From Gammaproteobacteria bacterium (GTDB taxonomy: Bacteria > Pseudomonadota > Gammaproteobacteria > Steroidobacterales > Steroidobacteraceae), in the NCBI GenBank assembly GCA_016874055.1, contig VGVG01000009.1, forward strand, positions 1 through 55,077: a stretch of 55,077 bases of DNA. Reading direction: 5' to 3'. The notes beneath the pieces are model-generated. The model saw only the letters and a program-made list of their open reading frames with translations. It did no database searches and was not told the DNA's origin. Position numbers and translations under genes: made by a program. The stretch's first letter is position 1. Every line of letters begins with the position of its first letter. Below, in pieces: positions 48,152 through 55,077 of this stretch.

Positions 48152-49330
48152 ATGTCCGCGCCCGCGATGCAGGTTCCGTTGCTCGACCTGAAACCCCAGT
48201 ACCGGGTCCTTAAATCCGAGATCCTCACCGCACTCGAGCAGGTCTGCGACTCGCAGGCCTTCATACTTGGACCCACCGTCAAACAGCTCGAAGCCGAAGT
48301 CGCTGCCTACAGCGGCTGCTCCCATGGCGTCGGCATGTCTTCGGGCACGGATGCTCTGCTCGCCGCCCTCATGGCGCTCGGCATCGGGGCGGGCGATGGC
48401 GTCATAACGACGCCCTACACGTTTTTTGCGACCGCCGGGACCATCGTACGGGTCGGTGCGCGACCGGTGTTTGTGGACATCGACCCCGGCACTTACAACC
48501 TCTCGATCTCTGAGCTTGAGAAATTTTTGAATCACGAATGCAAGCGCGAGGGCGCGACGCTCGCGCACAAAGCGTCGGGCGTCAGGCTTAAGGCTATCAT
48601 GCCCGTGCACCTCTACGGCCAGATGGTCGATATGACGCCGCTTATGGCGCTCGCTACAGAGTTTGGGCTGCGCGTGATCGAGGATGCCGCGCAGGCGATC
48701 GGTTCGGCTGATGGTCAAGGCCGCAGGGCTTGCAGCATCGGTGATATTGGGTGTGTGAGTTTCTTCCCGACCAAGAATCTTGGTGCCTTCGGAGATGCTG
48801 GCATGTGCGTCACGAACGATGCGCAGCTTGCCGCGAAGCTTGCGATGATCCGTGTACATGGTATGGAGCCTAAGTACTACCACCAGCTCGTGGGTGGGAA
48901 TTTTCGAATCGATGCACTGCAGGCTGCTGTGCTTGTGGTTAAGCTCAAACACCTCGATACCTGGAGTCGAGCTCGCCAAGAAAACGCATGTTTTTATTTC
49001 GGCGCTTTCGGCAAGGCGGAACTTACGAGAGTGATAAGCCTACCAGAGGCTTTGACGGGTGCACGCCATATCTATAACCAGTTCATCATCCGCTCGCCGA
49101 AGCGCGATGCGCTGCGCATGTATTTGTCTGCTAGGGGCGTGGGCAGCGAAATCTATTATCCCGTGCCGCTGCACCGTCAGCAGTGTTTCGCGTATTTGGG
49201 TTACGCCGAAGGTGCATTTCCTGAGAGCGAGCGGGCAGCTGCTGAGACGGTGGCGCTACCCATCTTCCCCGAGCTCACACGCGAGCAACTACAGTACGTA
49301 GTTGATGTCATCGCCGAGTTTTATGCATGA
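48152..49330 (+). CDS. DegT/DnrJ/EryC1/StrS family aminotransferase
   Basis: A PLP-dependent sugar aminotransferase of about 392 residues, of the type that makes amino sugars on nucleotide carriers for O-antigen or capsule. The PLP lysine is in SFFPTKNLGAFGDAGM, the Asp/Gln pair in RVIEDAAQAIGS, and SSGTDALLAALMALGIG begins the cofactor pocket. ATG 48152 (MSAPAMQVPLLDL) is chosen; ATG 48131 overlaps the pseudogene and ATG 48167 is later. The specific sugar is unknown. Its natural partner epimerase upstream is broken. A TATAAT sequence lies at 48139-48144. It overlaps pgi by ATGA. Confidence 0.9.
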   Translation: MSAPAMQVPLLDLKPQYRVLKSEILTALEQVCDSQAFILGPTVKQLEAEVAAYSGCSHGVGMSSGTDALLAALMALGIGAGDGVITTPYTFFATAGTIVRVGARPVFVDIDPGTYNLSISELEKFLNHECKREGATLAHKASGVRLKAIMPVHLYGQMVDMTPLMALATEFGLRVIEDAAQAIGSADGQGRRACSIGDIGCVSFFPTKNLGAFGDAGMCVTNDAQLAAKLAMIRVHGMEPKYYHQLVGGNFRIDALQAAVLVVKLKHLDTWSRARQENACFYFGAFGKAELTRVISLPEALTGARHIYNQFIIRSPKRDALRMYLSARGVGSEIYYPVPLHRQQCFAYLGYAEGAFPESERAAAETVALPIFPELTREQLQYVVDVIAEFYA

Positions 49331-50865
49331 TCGGTCCCGAGACTGCAGCATGGGCCGAGCTCTCTGGCTTGGCCGAGGAGGGTGCGGGTGCGGATGTGGC
49401 GGCAGCGTTCAAGTCAGACCCCACCCGAGAGCGTCGCTACACGCGTCAGGTGGCAGGTCTCCTGCTCGATCTCTCACATCAACGAATCGATCAAAGAATT
49501 TTTGATGCTCTGATCGACCTCGCAAGCGAGGTCGATATTCCAGGCGCATTCCGGGCGATGTTCGCCGGAGAAAAGATCAACACCACCGAAGATCGTGCTG
49601 CGCTGCATGCGGCGCTTCGACAAGATACGGGCGATGTTGTTGGCGGTGCTGATGTAGAGCGACTCGCGCTCGAAGGGCGCGAGCGGATGCTTGCCTTTGC
49701 CGAGAGTGTTCGTAGCGGTAACCGCTTTGATACCATCATCAATATCGGTATTGGCGGTTCAGATCTAGGTCCCGCTATGGCGACTGCAGCGCTTAAAGGG
49801 TTTACAAAGAAAGCGCTGAAGGTTCGGTTCGTATCGAACGTGGATGCCGTCGCGCTGCACGATGTGCTTGAGGAGAGCGATCCCGAGCAGACGCTGTTCA
49901 TCATTTGCTCGAAGACGTTTACGACGCTAGAAACACTCGCGAACGCCGAGCGCGCCAAGGCCTGGCTTAATAAGCACCTTGGCGGTAGTAATGTTTCGGC
50001 GCATTTTGCAGCCGTCTCGATGAATGAGTCGGCGATGGATTCGTTTGGCGTGCATCGTGAGCAGCGATTTAGGGTGTGGGACTGGGTCGGGGGGCGTTAT
50101 TCAGTATGGTCGGCGATCGGGCTTTCTCTCGCGATCGCTATTGGCGCCGAGAGCTTTAAGAAATTTCTCGCCGGCGCGCGAGCGATGGATCGCCATACGC
50201 TTTCTGCGTCGCTTGATCAGAACTTACCGGTGCTTCTCGCCCTCGCAGGCATTTGGAATATCAATTTCCAAAAGATCTCGACGCTCGCGGTATTGCCCTA
50301 CACCGACCGTCTCGCGCGGTTTCCGGCATTCTTACAGCAGCTTGAGATGGAGAGTAACGGTAAGAGCACGCTGCGTGACGGCTCGCCGGTGCGGTGCGCA
50401 ACGGCGCCTGTGGTCTGGGGCGAGCCAGGTAACAACGCCCAGCACTCATTCTTTCAACTCTTACATCAGGGCGGTATGCTTGCTGCGCTGGACGTGCTGC
50501 TTGTACGTCGCTCACCCGTGGGCGACGACGAGGGCGCTACGCTTGCGCTCGCGAATGGACTCGCGCAAATCGAGACCTTCACCGTGGGGCAGGTCGGTGG
50601 GACGCATCGTGTACATCCTGGCTCGCGTCCGACGTCGGTGCTCGTGCTTGAGTCACTCACACCCGAAACTCTTGGTGCGTTGATCGCACTCTACGAACAT
50701 AAGGTGTATGCGCAGAGCGTGGTCTGGGGCATCAATGCCTTCGATCAGTTCGGTGTAGAGCTCGGCAAAAAAATTGGGCATACGACGCTCGCGGCATTGA
50801 AAGCGTCCGGTAAGGTGATCACTCTCTCTTCCGTGCGAGAGCGCCTCGAAGCGCTGCGGGGCTGA
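49327..50865 (+). CDS. pgi: Glucose-6-phosphate isomerase
   Basis: Pgi interconverts glucose 6-phosphate and fructose 6-phosphate. The 512-residue protein is shorter than E. coli Pgi (549) because of internal deletions, but starts and ends at equivalent places. Family motifs are INIGIGGSDLGPAM, WDWVGGRYSVWSAIGLS, MESNGKSTLRDGSPV, WGEPGNNAQHSFFQLLHQG and GVELGKKIGHT with the catalytic Lys. It starts within the aminotransferase stop (ATGA). Placement between the aminotransferase and YjbH suggests a role in sugar supply for the envelope polysaccharide region. Confidence 0.96.
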   Translation: MIGPETAAWAELSGLAEEGAGADVAAAFKSDPTRERRYTRQVAGLLLDLSHQRIDQRIFDALIDLASEVDIPGAFRAMFAGEKINTTEDRAALHAALRQDTGDVVGGADVERLALEGRERMLAFAESVRSGNRFDTIINIGIGGSDLGPAMATAALKGFTKKALKVRFVSNVDAVALHDVLEESDPEQTLFIICSKTFTTLETLANAERAKAWLNKHLGGSNVSAHFAAVSMNESAMDSFGVHREQRFRVWDWVGGRYSVWSAIGLSLAIAIGAESFKKFLAGARAMDRHTLSASLDQNLPVLLALAGIWNINFQKISTLAVLPYTDRLARFPAFLQQLEMESNGKSTLRDGSPVRCATAPVVWGEPGNNAQHSFFQLLHQGGMLAALDVLLVRRSPVGDDEGATLALANGLAQIETFTVGQVGGTHRVHPGSRPTSVLVLESLTPETLGALIALYEHKVYAQSVVWGINAFDQFGVELGKKIGHTTLAALKASGKVITLSSVRERLEALRG

Positions 50866-50869
50866 CGCC

Positions 50870-52972
50870 GTGACGACGACGCTCAATCGTACTCTGCAAC
50901 ATTTGATCACGTTCGGACTTTTGATGGCTTTCGCTATTGGCTTCGGTAGCGGAACCGCGCTTGCCCAAACCAATGATTTCGGCGTGGGTGGCGTGCTCGA
51001 TGTACCGTCCGCACGAAGCCCTAAAGAAAATACCTTCTCGGCGACGATCTCGCGCAAGGATGCGTTCGATATGTACGCAATTTCATATCAAGTACTTCCC
51101 CGTCTTGAAGCAAGTTTCCGTTATTCGCTCTTTAACGAGCGCCCGAGACCCGAAAGTTTTGAGGGTACAAAAGATCGCAGCTTCGAGCTCAAGTTCCGAC
51201 TTCTCGATGAATCCGATTATCGTCCAGGAGTCGCTGTTGGTATCCGTGACCTACTAGGCACCGGCGTTCTTGGCGCTGAGTACTTGGTTGCCAGTAAACA
51301 AATCGGTCCGCTCGATCTATCGGTGGGTCTTGGCTGGGGAAGGCTCGCGGGGCGATCGATCGGGAAAAACCCGCTCCGCATTTTGAGCAATGAATTCGAA
51401 ACGCGTGAAAATGATGTTGGATTCGGCGGAAAGTTCTCTCTCAGGAGCTATTTTAGAGGACCCGATGTTGGCGCCTTCGGTTCTGTGCGGTATTCAATTC
51501 CTGAATGGAAGCTCGATATTCTCGCTGCATATAACAGCGATCAATATGACTATGAGGTCAGTCTCGGGGTTTTTGAGTCGGCGGATCCGTTGAGCGTCGG
51601 CATCGAGTGGGAGGCTGCGCTCGGCGTTCGACTCTCTGCAAGCTGGCAGCAGAATAACAACCTCGCGCTCAAACTCTCCGCCGTACTCGATACGAGCATC
51701 GAGTCACCGCGCAAACCTCCTAACGGGTTCGGTGCTTGGGGCAACGCAGCGCCGGTGCGGAATATTGAGGCGGAGCCGCGTTGGTTTCCGCGCATGGCGG
51801 GGGATGCGGAGGCCTCGGGCGTTTTGCTGAGGGCGATGAAGTACGAAGATGATGGCGTGCTGCATCTGCGTTACAGCAACCTGACGTATCAAGTGGAGGC
51901 AGACGCCGTGGCTCGAGCGATACACCTCGTCGATCAGTACGCTCCGCGGTCGGTGCACACGATCGAACTCACAGGCGACTCGATAGCGCTTCCAACCCAC
52001 ACGATTCGAGTCGCTCGATCGTTCGGCGAGCGAGGTGTCGCCGATGCCCCGCCGTCGGTCATTTCGATCGATCGTCCGGTCGAAATAAGAAATCCAAGCG
52101 AGATTCGTGCGTTCCGCTATCCCAACGGGTCGGTGGGGATTGGGTTCACTGCACGCACCTACCTTTTCGACCCCGACTTTCCGCTCCTGTACCAGATCTC
52201 AGCAGAAGCTCGCGGCATCGCCGATCTCGGGGGTGGGTGGAACGTTGAAGGCATTTGGGTGCAAAGCCTTAAGAGTCAGTTCGGCCGCATTACCCGCGAT
52301 GGCAACTCTCAGTTGCCTCCTGTGCGCACGGACCTTCGCCGCTACCTGCAAGAAGGTCAGAGCGGTATCGAGCGGCTCGTCCTCATCAAGCGTGGGAAGA
52401 TCAGCCGCGATATCTACTATCAGACCTTTGGCGGCATCCTAGAAGAGATGTATTCGGGTGCCGGTGGAGAAGTACTTTGGCGACGTGCTGATCTGCCGTA
52501 TGCATTCGGTGCGAACCTCATGGCCGTGCAGCAGCGCGAGTACGACAAGATGTTTGGCCTGCGTGACTACAAAACCCTCACGGGCCATGTGAGCGCCTAT
52601 TGGGCGACGGGGTTTTACGGTTTCGACGTCGCAGTTCACGCGGGGCGTTACCTCGCCAAAGATATCGGTGCAACGATCCAGGTTCAAAAGCGTTTTGTTA
52701 ATGGTTGGTCAATTGGCGCGTTCGCCACGCTTACCGACGTGCCCTTCGAGGTATTCGGCGAAGGTAGCTTCGATAAGGGTCTTATTTTCAAGATTCCCTT
52801 CGACCTTTACTCGCCGCGTAATACGCAAGGAGCCTATCGATTCAATATCCGCTCCATCAACCGCGATGGCGGCCGCATGATCGAGAACTGGCCCGGCGCG
52901 CTCTGGGAGTCGCTGCGCAGCACGCATGGCGACATGTTGGAGGATACCAAAGCTCGGATGGTCTCCGAATGA
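50870..52972 (+). CDS. YjbH-like outer-membrane polysaccharide protein
   Basis: A 700-residue protein with a signal peptide (TFGLLMAFAIGFGSGTALAQ, cleavage likely after ALA at residue 32). The first third has alternating-strand sequence (NDFGVGGVLDVPSARSPKEN, MYAISYQVLPRLEASFRYSL) like YjbH/GfcD, which is predicted to form an outer-membrane beta-barrel for exopolysaccharide export. The C-terminal part includes YLQEGQSGIERLVLIKRGK and YEVEL-type strands ending in WPGALWESLRSTHGDML. GTG 50870 is the start, five bases after pgi. The export substrate is unknown. It overlaps the YjbF-like gene by ATGA. Confidence 0.85.
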   Translation: MTTTLNRTLQHLITFGLLMAFAIGFGSGTALAQTNDFGVGGVLDVPSARSPKENTFSATISRKDAFDMYAISYQVLPRLEASFRYSLFNERPRPESFEGTKDRSFELKFRLLDESDYRPGVAVGIRDLLGTGVLGAEYLVASKQIGPLDLSVGLGWGRLAGRSIGKNPLRILSNEFETRENDVGFGGKFSLRSYFRGPDVGAFGSVRYSIPEWKLDILAAYNSDQYDYEVSLGVFESADPLSVGIEWEAALGVRLSASWQQNNNLALKLSAVLDTSIESPRKPPNGFGAWGNAAPVRNIEAEPRWFPRMAGDAEASGVLLRAMKYEDDGVLHLRYSNLTYQVEADAVARAIHLVDQYAPRSVHTIELTGDSIALPTHTIRVARSFGERGVADAPPSVISIDRPVEIRNPSEIRAFRYPNGSVGIGFTARTYLFDPDFPLLYQISAEARGIADLGGGWNVEGIWVQSLKSQFGRITRDGNSQLPPVRTDLRRYLQEGQSGIERLVLIKRGKISRDIYYQTFGGILEEMYSGAGGEVLWRRADLPYAFGANLMAVQQREYDKMFGLRDYKTLTGHVSAYWATGFYGFDVAVHAGRYLAKDIGATIQVQKRFVNGWSIGAFATLTDVPFEVFGEGSFDKGLIFKIPFDLYSPRNTQGAYRFNIRSINRDGGRMIENWPGALWESLRSTHGDMLEDTKARMVSE

Positions 52973-53541
52973 GACAGCTGAATTGCATCGCGTTGATGAC
53001 CATGCTAATCGCGCTATCAGGGTGCCAATTGAATGCACCGCAGGTCGACACCGTGCGACGGCTACTCACGATTGGTCAGCACACTTCAGAGAGTTTCCAG
53101 CCCTACGTCTGGTCGCTCTCAATGGCAGGCACACAATATACCGTCTATGCCGCTCGCGTCTGGGGTCGCCGCGTGTACTTCAGTAACGACTACGGTATGA
53201 ACCTTGTTTGGGATGGCGACAGCTTCATTATCATCGAAAACATTCCGGGCGGTTTCGGTCACTACACCTCGGGCCGAGAGATTACGCCCGAGGGGCGAGA
53301 GGGCCGTTGGTACGATCAAGCGGGATTTCCGGTGCGGCGCGCGACCTGCACTGTACCCCAAGCCTGGCGGCTGAGTGCCGACCGGTTTGGTTGGAGACAA
53401 ACCTGCCGCAGCGAAATGGATGGTGTGCGGGTAATGGCAAATCATCTCGTCGAGTTCGATGAAAAGTCGACAATTCGAAAGATTGAGGCTCCGGTATTCC
53501 CCGGAGGTCCGACGATTGTGTTGCGTCGAGTTAGCCTTTAG
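52969..53541 (+). CDS. YjbF/GfcB-like lipoprotein
   Basis: A 190-residue lipoprotein with lipobox ALSGC (C19). The mature part has WDGDSFIIIENIPGGFGHYT and REGRWYDQAGFPVRRATC, like the YjbF/GfcB lipoprotein family of group 4 capsule and yjb exopolysaccharide loci. It is probably an outer-membrane partner of the YjbH-like protein. YjbE and YjbG/GfcC homologues are missing here. The gene overlaps the following convergent oxygenase gene by 11 bases. Confidence 0.8.
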   Translation: MRQLNCIALMTMLIALSGCQLNAPQVDTVRRLLTIGQHTSESFQPYVWSLSMAGTQYTVYAARVWGRRVYFSNDYGMNLVWDGDSFIIIENIPGGFGHYTSGREITPEGREGRWYDQAGFPVRRATCTVPQAWRLSADRFGWRQTCRSEMDGVRVMANHLVEFDEKSTIRKIEAPVFPGGPTIVLRRVSL

Positions 53542-54085
53542 GTCGCGGGGGCTCACTGATCGGCGGTCTGCGCTTGTGCCAATGAAAAAATATGTAGACT
53601 GCTCGACCGTCTCGCTCAAAGAAATCTCTCCAATGCGGATAGCGGATGCCTTCCATCGCGGCACCGTCCCCAAGGCGCAACTCCAAAGCCTCGGCATCGT
53701 TTAGCCAGAAGTCATAACTCGCTAACGAGCTGTTCCAGGGCCCGAAGAAGGGCTGACGGCTGCGCCAGAGCGGATACTCACCCGCGAAGTCGTGCTCGAC
53801 GCAGACGCTTAGGGTGACATCGAGCCCAGGTCGGTCCGTGTGAATACCAAGAAAACTTCCCTTACCGTACGACCGCAGGTACGAGTTCTCGAACTCGAGT
53901 TCGCCGAATACCGGTGTCAGTTGCCGCTCAAGTTGCGCGACCATCGGTACGCTGCTCGGCGGCTGATATAGCCCGAGACTGCCACGATAGAACGCGTCAT
54001 CCTCCACTTGTTTCGTGGCGGCTGCATCGAACTCTTCAACGAGACGTCGGCATTCCTCGGCGGTTAGTAATCCTGGCAAAAGCAT
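53531..54085 (-). CDS. 2-oxoglutarate/Fe(II) oxygenase, first copy
   Basis: A 184-residue protein of the prolyl 4-hydroxylase-like 2OG-Fe(II) dioxygenase fold. The His-x-Asp metal pair is IHTDRPGLDVTLSV, the distal His is probably in RYPHWRDFFERDGRAVYIF or FFHWHKRRP, and FENSYLRSYGKGSFLGIHTD makes the first strand. No signal peptide. Substrate is unknown; candidates include protein prolines or small molecules. It is transcribed away from the second oxygenase, with 42 bases between starts, and its end overlaps the YjbF-like gene. Confidence 0.8.
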   Translation of the reverse strand: MLLPGLLTAEECRRLVEEFDAAATKQVEDDAFYRGSLGLYQPPSSVPMVAQLERQLTPVFGELEFENSYLRSYGKGSFLGIHTDRPGLDVTLSVCVEHDFAGEYPLWRSRQPFFGPWNSSLASYDFWLNDAEALELRLGDGAAMEGIRYPHWRDFFERDGRAVYIFFHWHKRRPPISEPPRPKG

Positions 54086-54127
54086 CGGTTTGCCTCATAA
54101 TCCTGCTTTAATCATACTGCGGCGCGT

Positions 54128-54949
54128 ATGACGAGCCGAGAATTGCACGACTGGATTGTATTTAATACTGAAGCCGGGCACTCGCCCAATACCCTGCTCG
54201 AGCGGCTCCTGGAGGCCGGCTGGTCGGAGACCCTCGCGCTCGATGCTCTCGAGAGCGCTCTGCACATCCGAGCAGCTGAACTCGGGGTGGTCACGGTACC
54301 CGAGCCTGATCTCGTTAGCTCGCCGACGTCGGTCACGGTAGGTGGTAAACAAATCGACGTGTTGCTCTCGATTTGTTCCCCACGTCTTGTCGTGTTCCGT
54401 AAGTTTCTCTCTGATGAAGAATGCGATGCCGTCATCGAGGCGGCTCGGCCGCGTCTTGCAGTCTCGACGGTGATTGATAACGACTCAGGCGCGAATGCTG
54501 TGCATGAGGGAAGGGTGAGCGAGGGCATGTTCTTCGCACGCTGTGAGTCTCGGCTTGTTCGCTCAATTGAAGAGCGCATTGCCGAGCTCGTGCGCTGGCC
54601 GCTCGATCATGGTGAGACGATCCAGGTGCTGCGTTACGGTATCGGCGGTAAATACGACCCGCATTACGATTATTTTGAGCCCACACTACCGGGCTCTGTG
54701 GAACCCATTCGCGTGGCGGGTAATCGAGTAGGTACGTTCATCATGGTGTTACAGGCGCCAATTCGCGGCGGCAGTACGCTATTTCCGGATGTTGGCGTCG
54801 AGGTGTTTGCGCAGCGGGGCAACGCTGTGTTTTTCTCGTACGCCCGACCGGCAGTTTCAACTAAAACACGGCACGGTGGCGCGCCGGTGGTCGAAGGCGA
54901 GAAGTGGATCGCGACGAAGTGGTTACGAGAAAAACCCTTCAACGTCTAA
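54128..54949 (+). CDS. Prolyl 4-hydroxylase-like 2OG/Fe(II) oxygenase
   Basis: A 273-residue protein. Residues 1-50 are a helical domain of unknown role. The catalytic domain is about 85-273: FRKFLSDEECDAVIEAA, then the metal pair in GGKYDPHYDYFEP (HxD), TFIMVLQAPIRGGSTLFPDVG, the distal His in TKTRHGGAPVVEGEKWIATKW and the 2OG-binding Lys there. This set is typical of the P4H alpha-subunit family. The sequence is not closely similar to the neighbouring oxygenase, so it is not a recent duplicate. The stop is followed by a strong terminator. Confidence 0.87.
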   Translation: MTSRELHDWIVFNTEAGHSPNTLLERLLEAGWSETLALDALESALHIRAAELGVVTVPEPDLVSSPTSVTVGGKQIDVLLSICSPRLVVFRKFLSDEECDAVIEAARPRLAVSTVIDNDSGANAVHEGRVSEGMFFARCESRLVRSIEERIAELVRWPLDHGETIQVLRYGIGGKYDPHYDYFEPTLPGSVEPIRVAGNRVGTFIMVLQAPIRGGSTLFPDVGVEVFAQRGNAVFFSYARPAVSTKTRHGGAPVVEGEKWIATKWLREKPFNV

Positions 54950-54964
54950 AAAATTCGCCGTAAA

Positions 54965-54994
54965 AAAATCCGGTCGAGGAGTCGACCGGATTTT
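54965..54994. terminator. Bidirectional Rho-independent terminator
   Basis: AAAATCCGGTCGA and TCGACCGGATTTT form a perfect 13-base stem around a GGAG loop, with an A-tract on the left and a T-tract on the right. It starts 15 bases after the oxygenase stop and would also serve a gene entering from the right on the minus strand. Confidence 0.88.
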
Positions 54995-55021
54995 GGTTGT
55001 TATGCCCCAACCCCGATCAGG

Positions 55022-55077
55022 TGCCAGACGTCGTAGTCGTAGTCGTGGTCTCCGTCGTCGTCGTCGTCGTCGTCGTC
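55022..55077. repeat. (GTC)n triplet repeat at the window edge
   Basis: The sequence becomes GTCGTAGTCGTAGTCGTGGTC and then pure GTC/CGT repeats to the last base. On the minus strand one frame gives a threonine run ending TTTSGT and a TGA at 55019-55017, another an aspartate run ending at a TAA near 55003-55001. It probably encodes the low-complexity C-terminus of a protein from beyond the window; which frame is used cannot be decided here. Confidence 0.6.

Noticed and set aside
47759-48979. A 406-codon minus-strand open frame opposite the epimerase relic and aminotransferase
   Set aside because: The plus-strand readings are recognisable protein families; the reverse frame is low-complexity and is a byproduct of GC-rich codon usage.

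Overview
The window reads as a dense stretch of chromosome from a Gram-negative, GC-rich gammaproteobacterium. The case rests on gene content and order: LpxH, FabI and YjbH/YjbF for the outer envelope, the FimV-TruA-AccD-FolC-DedD-CvpA-PurF block, XseB-IspA-Dxs, the NrdR/riboflavin/NusB/ThiL string, EF-P with its beta-lysylation enzymes EpmA and EpmB, and ParE/ParC. Genes are tightly packed, often with ATGA or GTGA stop/start overlaps. I saw no tRNA, rRNA, insertion sequence, prophage or CRISPR array. No placement below class is attempted.

Layout. 1-247 is the start of ettA (minus strand, cut by the window edge). 339-8034 runs plus: an AcuC-like deacetylase, glyA, nrdR, ribD, ribE, a RibB with a degenerate GTP-cyclohydrolase-II domain (ribBX), ribH, nusB and thiL. 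An exported PQQ sugar dehydrogenase-like lipoprotein follows. 9572-13410 is a minus-strand isoprenoid block, xseB-ispA-dxs, ending in a broken folE2. 13546-15985 is a three-gene plus-strand module of rubrerythrin, a cysteine-rich Fe-S oxidoreductase and a DUF3501 protein, with a palindrome at its promoter. ParE and ParC follow; parC has no ordinary start codon in the right place. epmB and efp are divergent, and psd-epmA-msrC-galE run minus.

From 25266 to 35885 a long plus-strand run carries prmB, aroC, asd, a short fimV, truA, accD, folC, dedD, cvpA, purF and miaE. lpxH is convergent, then a small winged-helix protein sits directly before gltX and cysS. folD (minus) and ppiD (plus) are divergent, and fabI and mltD are on the minus strand. 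A methyltransferase, rnhA and dnaQ are on the plus strand. 47122-48143 is a heavily decayed sugar-nucleotide epimerase, followed by a DegT-type aminotransferase, pgi, and a YjbH/YjbF pair. The last two genes are a convergent/divergent arrangement of two different 2-oxoglutarate/Fe(II) oxygenases, then a strong bidirectional terminator and a (GTC)n repeat at the window edge.

How the parts fit. Most of the window is core metabolism: one-carbon and folate (glyA, folD, folC), riboflavin, thiamine phosphate activation, isoprenoid precursors, fatty-acid and phospholipid synthesis (accD, fabI, psd), purines, and translation quality (efp/epmA/epmB, prmB, truA, miaE, gltX, cysS). The parts that stand out are the two pseudogenes (folE2 and the epimerase), the parC start, the rubrerythrin/Fe-S/DUF3501 redox module, and the accessory surface-polysaccharide and oxygenase genes at the right end. 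No clearly new defence or mobile system was found.
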